A stretch of 48,810 nt of DNA from positions 1 to 48,810 of the forward strand of contig SIBF01000008.1 in assembly GCA_009695275.1 (NCBI GenBank), given 5' to 3'. Numbering within the stretch: position 1 is the first letter of the stretch; each line of letters starts with the position of its first letter. Below are positions 45,538-48,810 of the stretch, piece by piece. Made by a program: the position numbers and the translations under genes. This DNA is from Pedosphaera sp. Its GTDB lineage: Bacteria; Verrucomicrobiota; Verrucomicrobiia; Limisphaerales; F1-12-MAGs170. The notes beneath the pieces are model-generated. The model saw nothing but the letters and a program-made list of their open reading frames with translations. It was not told where the DNA came from and searched no databases.

Positions 45538-45954
45538 TCAGGTGATCTTGACCTTCAGCGACTTGAGCTTCGCCCGGATCTTCCGGTACGCGGGGTCGCG
45601 ACGCAGGTTCTCCAGATCTGGATCCCCCACCATCCACTCGAAATCGCGGTAACCAAGAGTCAGAGCCTTATCCAGGGCCAGCGCGGACAAATCCAGACTC
45701 CCGGTGAGGGAGTAACTGCAGGCGAGATTATACTGAACCAGCGGATCATCAGGAATGAGCCTGGCAAGGTCCTCGTCCACCTTGAGCCCATCCGGATAGC
45801 GCCCGCGCCGGGTGTAACTGTCCCCGAGCACCTGCAACGCCTCTGTGTATTCCGGCGCCCGCCGCACAACGCCCTCGAGAAAACCGATCTCAATGTCGAG
45901 ATCCCGCTTCTCCTTCCGCGTGAGTTTCTTGGTCAAGGTGCTTTTTTTCCGCAT
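45538..45954 (-). CDS. tetratricopeptide-repeat protein
   Basis: APEYTEALQVLGDSYTRRGRYPDGLKVDEDLARLIPDDPLVQYNLACSYSLTGSLDLSALALDKALTLG. Confidence 0.8.
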   Translation of the reverse strand: MRKKSTLTKKLTRKEKRDLDIEIGFLEGVVRRAPEYTEALQVLGDSYTRRGRYPDGLKVDEDLARLIPDDPLVQYNLACSYSLTGSLDLSALALDKALTLGYRDFEWMVGDPDLENLRRDPAYRKIRAKLKSLKVKIT

Positions 45955-46116
45955 ACGTCGTGTTCCGAAAAAATCACACAACACATCCACAAGTCAAGCG
46001 GGGGTAAGCCGCACTCATCCGGGAGATTGGGGTAGGAACGAGGGATTCGGCTGTTAGCAGTGTTTTCCTCGTTATCCTCAATGCGGCCATCGATTGAGTT
46101 TATCCAAAGGGGCGGC

Positions 46117-46160
46117 GACGGCTCGTCCTCAGCTTCCAACACCCTTGGGGACGAGCCGTC
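46117..46160. repeat. inverted repeat GACGGCTCGTCC / GGACGAGCCGTC, 20-nt loop
   Basis: Perfect 12-bp arms at 46117-46128 and 46149-46160; the same 12-mer recurs at 46589-46600. Confidence 0.85.
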
Positions 46161-47002
46161 CTCACCCCCTGGCGTTTGGACTTTTTTCGATGCCAGCACC
46201 GCTGCCACGCCAGCTCAACGCTGGATGATCTCCCGGAGGGAGAATTGAGAATAGCCCGGCCTTTCAAGGCTGGGACTACGATGTCGTAACCTCGAGTCCC
46301 GGAGGGCCGGCTGAATCTCCTTCACTGTCACAAATCCCCTTCATCCAGCTCAATGGCATGTAGAAGCGGTAACATAATCTGGAAGGAAGGAACTCGACAC
46401 AGGTTCTCGCATCAGCCGTCCCTTCGGGACTTGTCCGTTGCCGTACTCAAACCCGGCAGTAAACTGCCGGTCTATTATCAAATCTTCCTCCGGGAGAAGG
46501 TGGCTTGGCCCACCATAGACTTTCTGACAGAGAGCGAACATGTCCGCCTTCCTGGAGCCACTCCCCAAATGCCCACACTCCAGCGTAGGGACGAGCCGTC
46601 CCCGCCCCTGTGAACTCGACTCCCAAAAGCGCAGTTTTGCCGGCTCAAAGTAAAGCAGAAGCTCTTCGTTTGGGCTGGCTTCGGATAAACGTTTCCACTC
46701 CAATGAACGTCACCGTCGCCGGTTCGCTCAAGTCACTTTCGCCCGCTTCATCCGCGGCGGAGACAAAGTCCACCGCCCGCGTCCTACAACGAGGCTCCCT
46801 CCGTCTCCAATCTGGTCAAAACTTCGCCCGCGACGAGCACAATGGAAAAATTATGCTCGCGCCAGCTCCCGGGACGGGCGTAGACAAACAATTACGCACA
46901 ACCGGCGGACTCGTGGCGGCAGCCGAAATCGGAGCAGCCGCTATTTGCCCGCGTCGGATTTGCAGCTTTCCTCGCCGCTCGACTTCTGGCTCAATCATTC
47001 GC

Positions 47003-48810
47003 ATGCAAGCAACGGACCCAAGAGAGCGCGGCGCGTTTTTGTTCGCCGTCCTGCTGCTCCTGCTTTCGCTCGTCCCGCTACACGCCCAGCCTGCCGCGCC
47101 AGCCTCAACTCTCAACTCTGCACTCGCCACCCGCCGCGTCCTCGAACTCGACGGGACGAACAGCTACGTGGAGCTGCCCCTTGGCGCGTTCACCAATCTC
47201 GATGAAGTCACCGTCGAGGGCTGGGTCAAGTGGGAGAGTTTTGGAAACTATTCCCATTTCTTCGATCTCACCCTCGCGGGCTATACGCTTATCGCTTCCA
47301 ACTTTAGAACCATTCCAGATCTGCTTGCCGCGACATTCCATGGCTCCGATGCCGCATTTGTGGAAGCCCCCGGGATGCTTTCAACGGGTAGCTGGATTCA
47401 TGTCGCGGTGGTGTCTGGGAAACAGGGATCGGGATTGAAGCTCTTCGCCAACGGTGCGCTCGTAACGACCAATACCAGTCGGTCAGTAGTTCCCACGGCA
47501 ACCCCGGAGAAGCCCAATTTTCTCGGCCGATCCAAAGTCCGAGTTATCGGCACCCCTGTTCCCGACTTCCACGGGCAGATGGCCGAGGTCCGGCTTTGGC
47601 GAGGGGAACGCACCGAGGCGCAAATCCGCGAGAACCTGTTCAAGAATCTGACGGGAAAGGAAGAGGGACTGGCGGGACTCTGGAATTTTGCGGACGGCAC
47701 AGCCAACGACTCCTCCCCAAGGGCGCAGCATGGTAAGTTGATGGGGCCAGGCCAGGGTAGTTGAAGCCGCACTGCCTGCGGCGACTGCCCTCGTTCCCTG
47801 GTCACGGTTAATCGTGCAGGTCACCGATGCCGCCGGCGTGCCGGTGCAAAATCCCACGGTGCGCGCCGAGGTGAATGGAACGGTAGTCGGGCGCGCGGAC
47901 GACAACCTTCTCGGAGTCGATACGCTCACGATTTGGACGACTGCCCCCTCAGTGGACTTGTTCGCTTCCACCACCAATGACCTCGGAGGCTGGCAGCTTG
48001 CAGTCCCGATCACTCCTTACACCGAGCGCACTAACGCCTGGAAACTGGGCCGGGCCACGCACATCGCCGGGCACGCGGTGGCACTGGACGGCAAGACGCC
48101 GCACGCCAGCCTGGTGGTGGAATTGGTGCAACCGGACGGAGAACCGGGGAGCACAGGCGCCTCGCCTGTCCCGCCCGGCGCCCCGCCGGGCGGAATCGGA
48201 GCGGTAACCGCCGCACTGAATGTCGTCATTTCCGAAAACTCTCCCGGCGCAGTTCCGGTCGGCGAGGGCGCCGACCGGAGCGGGCGGGGCGCCCGCGCTC
48301 CCCAATTGCCCGCCGCCACAACCAATCGCGTGCTGGAACTCGACGGCAAGGGGAGCTACGTCGAACTGCCGTCGGGGTGCTTCAGCAACCTGACCGAGAT
48401 CACGGTGGAAGGCTGGGTCAACTGGGCCAGTTTCGGTAACGGTTCGCATTTTTTTGAGTTTGGCGTGACCAACGCCATTTACGTAGTCAATGAAGCGAAC
48501 CGCCCTGACTTGGGCCTTGCCACGCGCCGCAACAACGTCACGAAGCATTCGCCGGTGCCGGGCGTTTTGGTGCCCAATCAATGGCGACACGTGGCCGCAG
48601 CGGTCAGTCAGACGAGCCAGAGGCTCTATCTGGATGGCCTCCTGGTGCTGAACCAAACTGACACTAACCTGCAAAATTCATAGTGGACTTGTTGGTCGGA
48701 AATTTTGGAGGAAAATTTCTCGCGAACGATGGTTTGAGTGCTGGTGAGGGATCAAAGCGACCGGGATCGCGCGTTTGTCGGACTTTTCCGGAGTGGACGC
48801 GTGGTTTTGC
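47003..48810 (+). CDS. LamG-domain secreted protein, tandem LamG modules, frameshifted near 47,745 and 48,680; runs off the window end
   Basis: Signal peptide AFLFAVLLLLLSLVPLHAQ; paralogous modules RVLELDGTNSYVELPLGAFTNLDEVTVEGWVKWESFGNYSHFFD and RVLELDGKGSYVELPSGCFSNLTEITVEGWVNWASFGNGSHFFE. Confidence 0.75.
48154..48296. repeat. cluster of four GC-rich palindromes inside the LamG ORF
   Basis: ACAGGCG-cct-CGCCTGT (48154-48170), CCGCCCGGCG-ccc-CGCCGGGCGG (48172-48194), CCGGTCGGCG-aggg-CGCCGACCGG (48255-48278), GCGGGCG-ggg-CGCCCGC (48280-48296). Confidence 0.9.

Noticed and set aside
1-48810. tRNA or rRNA genes
   Set aside because: No cloverleaf/T-loop pattern or rRNA segment was recognised by eye; a tRNAscan-SE/Infernal run would be needed to exclude them.

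Overview
48.8-kb GC-rich bacterial window. The housekeeping genes, LamG and IPT/TIG surface proteins and lipid-A genes suggest a Verrucomicrobia-like metagenomic genome (inference, no marker phylogeny). The most interesting block is a collinear + strand locus (~12.6-23.9 kb) that appears to encode reduction of nitrite via NO to N2O. It contains a NirK-cytochrome c fusion, NirV (SUMF1 family), two SCO proteins, a DUF2249 protein, two different heme-copper-oxidase-like subunits I that lack the oxidase Tyr, a 49-aa TM protein missing from the ORF track, a CuA subunit, and an unusual cytochrome b / 2x[4Fe-4S] / MvhD-like / TM-periplasmic fusion. FNR/NNR-type palindromes precede nirK and the first HCO gene. 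The rest is ordinary core metabolism (pheS-rplT-rpmI, nadE, speA, lpxK, lpxL-like, cysE, cca, hprK-HPr, mtnA), a MacAB-like exporter, a LytTR two-component pair, and accessory scars: toxin-antitoxin genes both intact and broken, a pheS 3'-end duplication flanking hicAB, two RAYT-like remnants sharing a 33-nt insertion, and palindrome clusters. Several genes, including the essential rpmI, are broken by single-base changes in C/G runs. Some apparent pseudogenes may therefore be sequencing or assembly errors. No tRNA, rRNA or CRISPR array was recognised.
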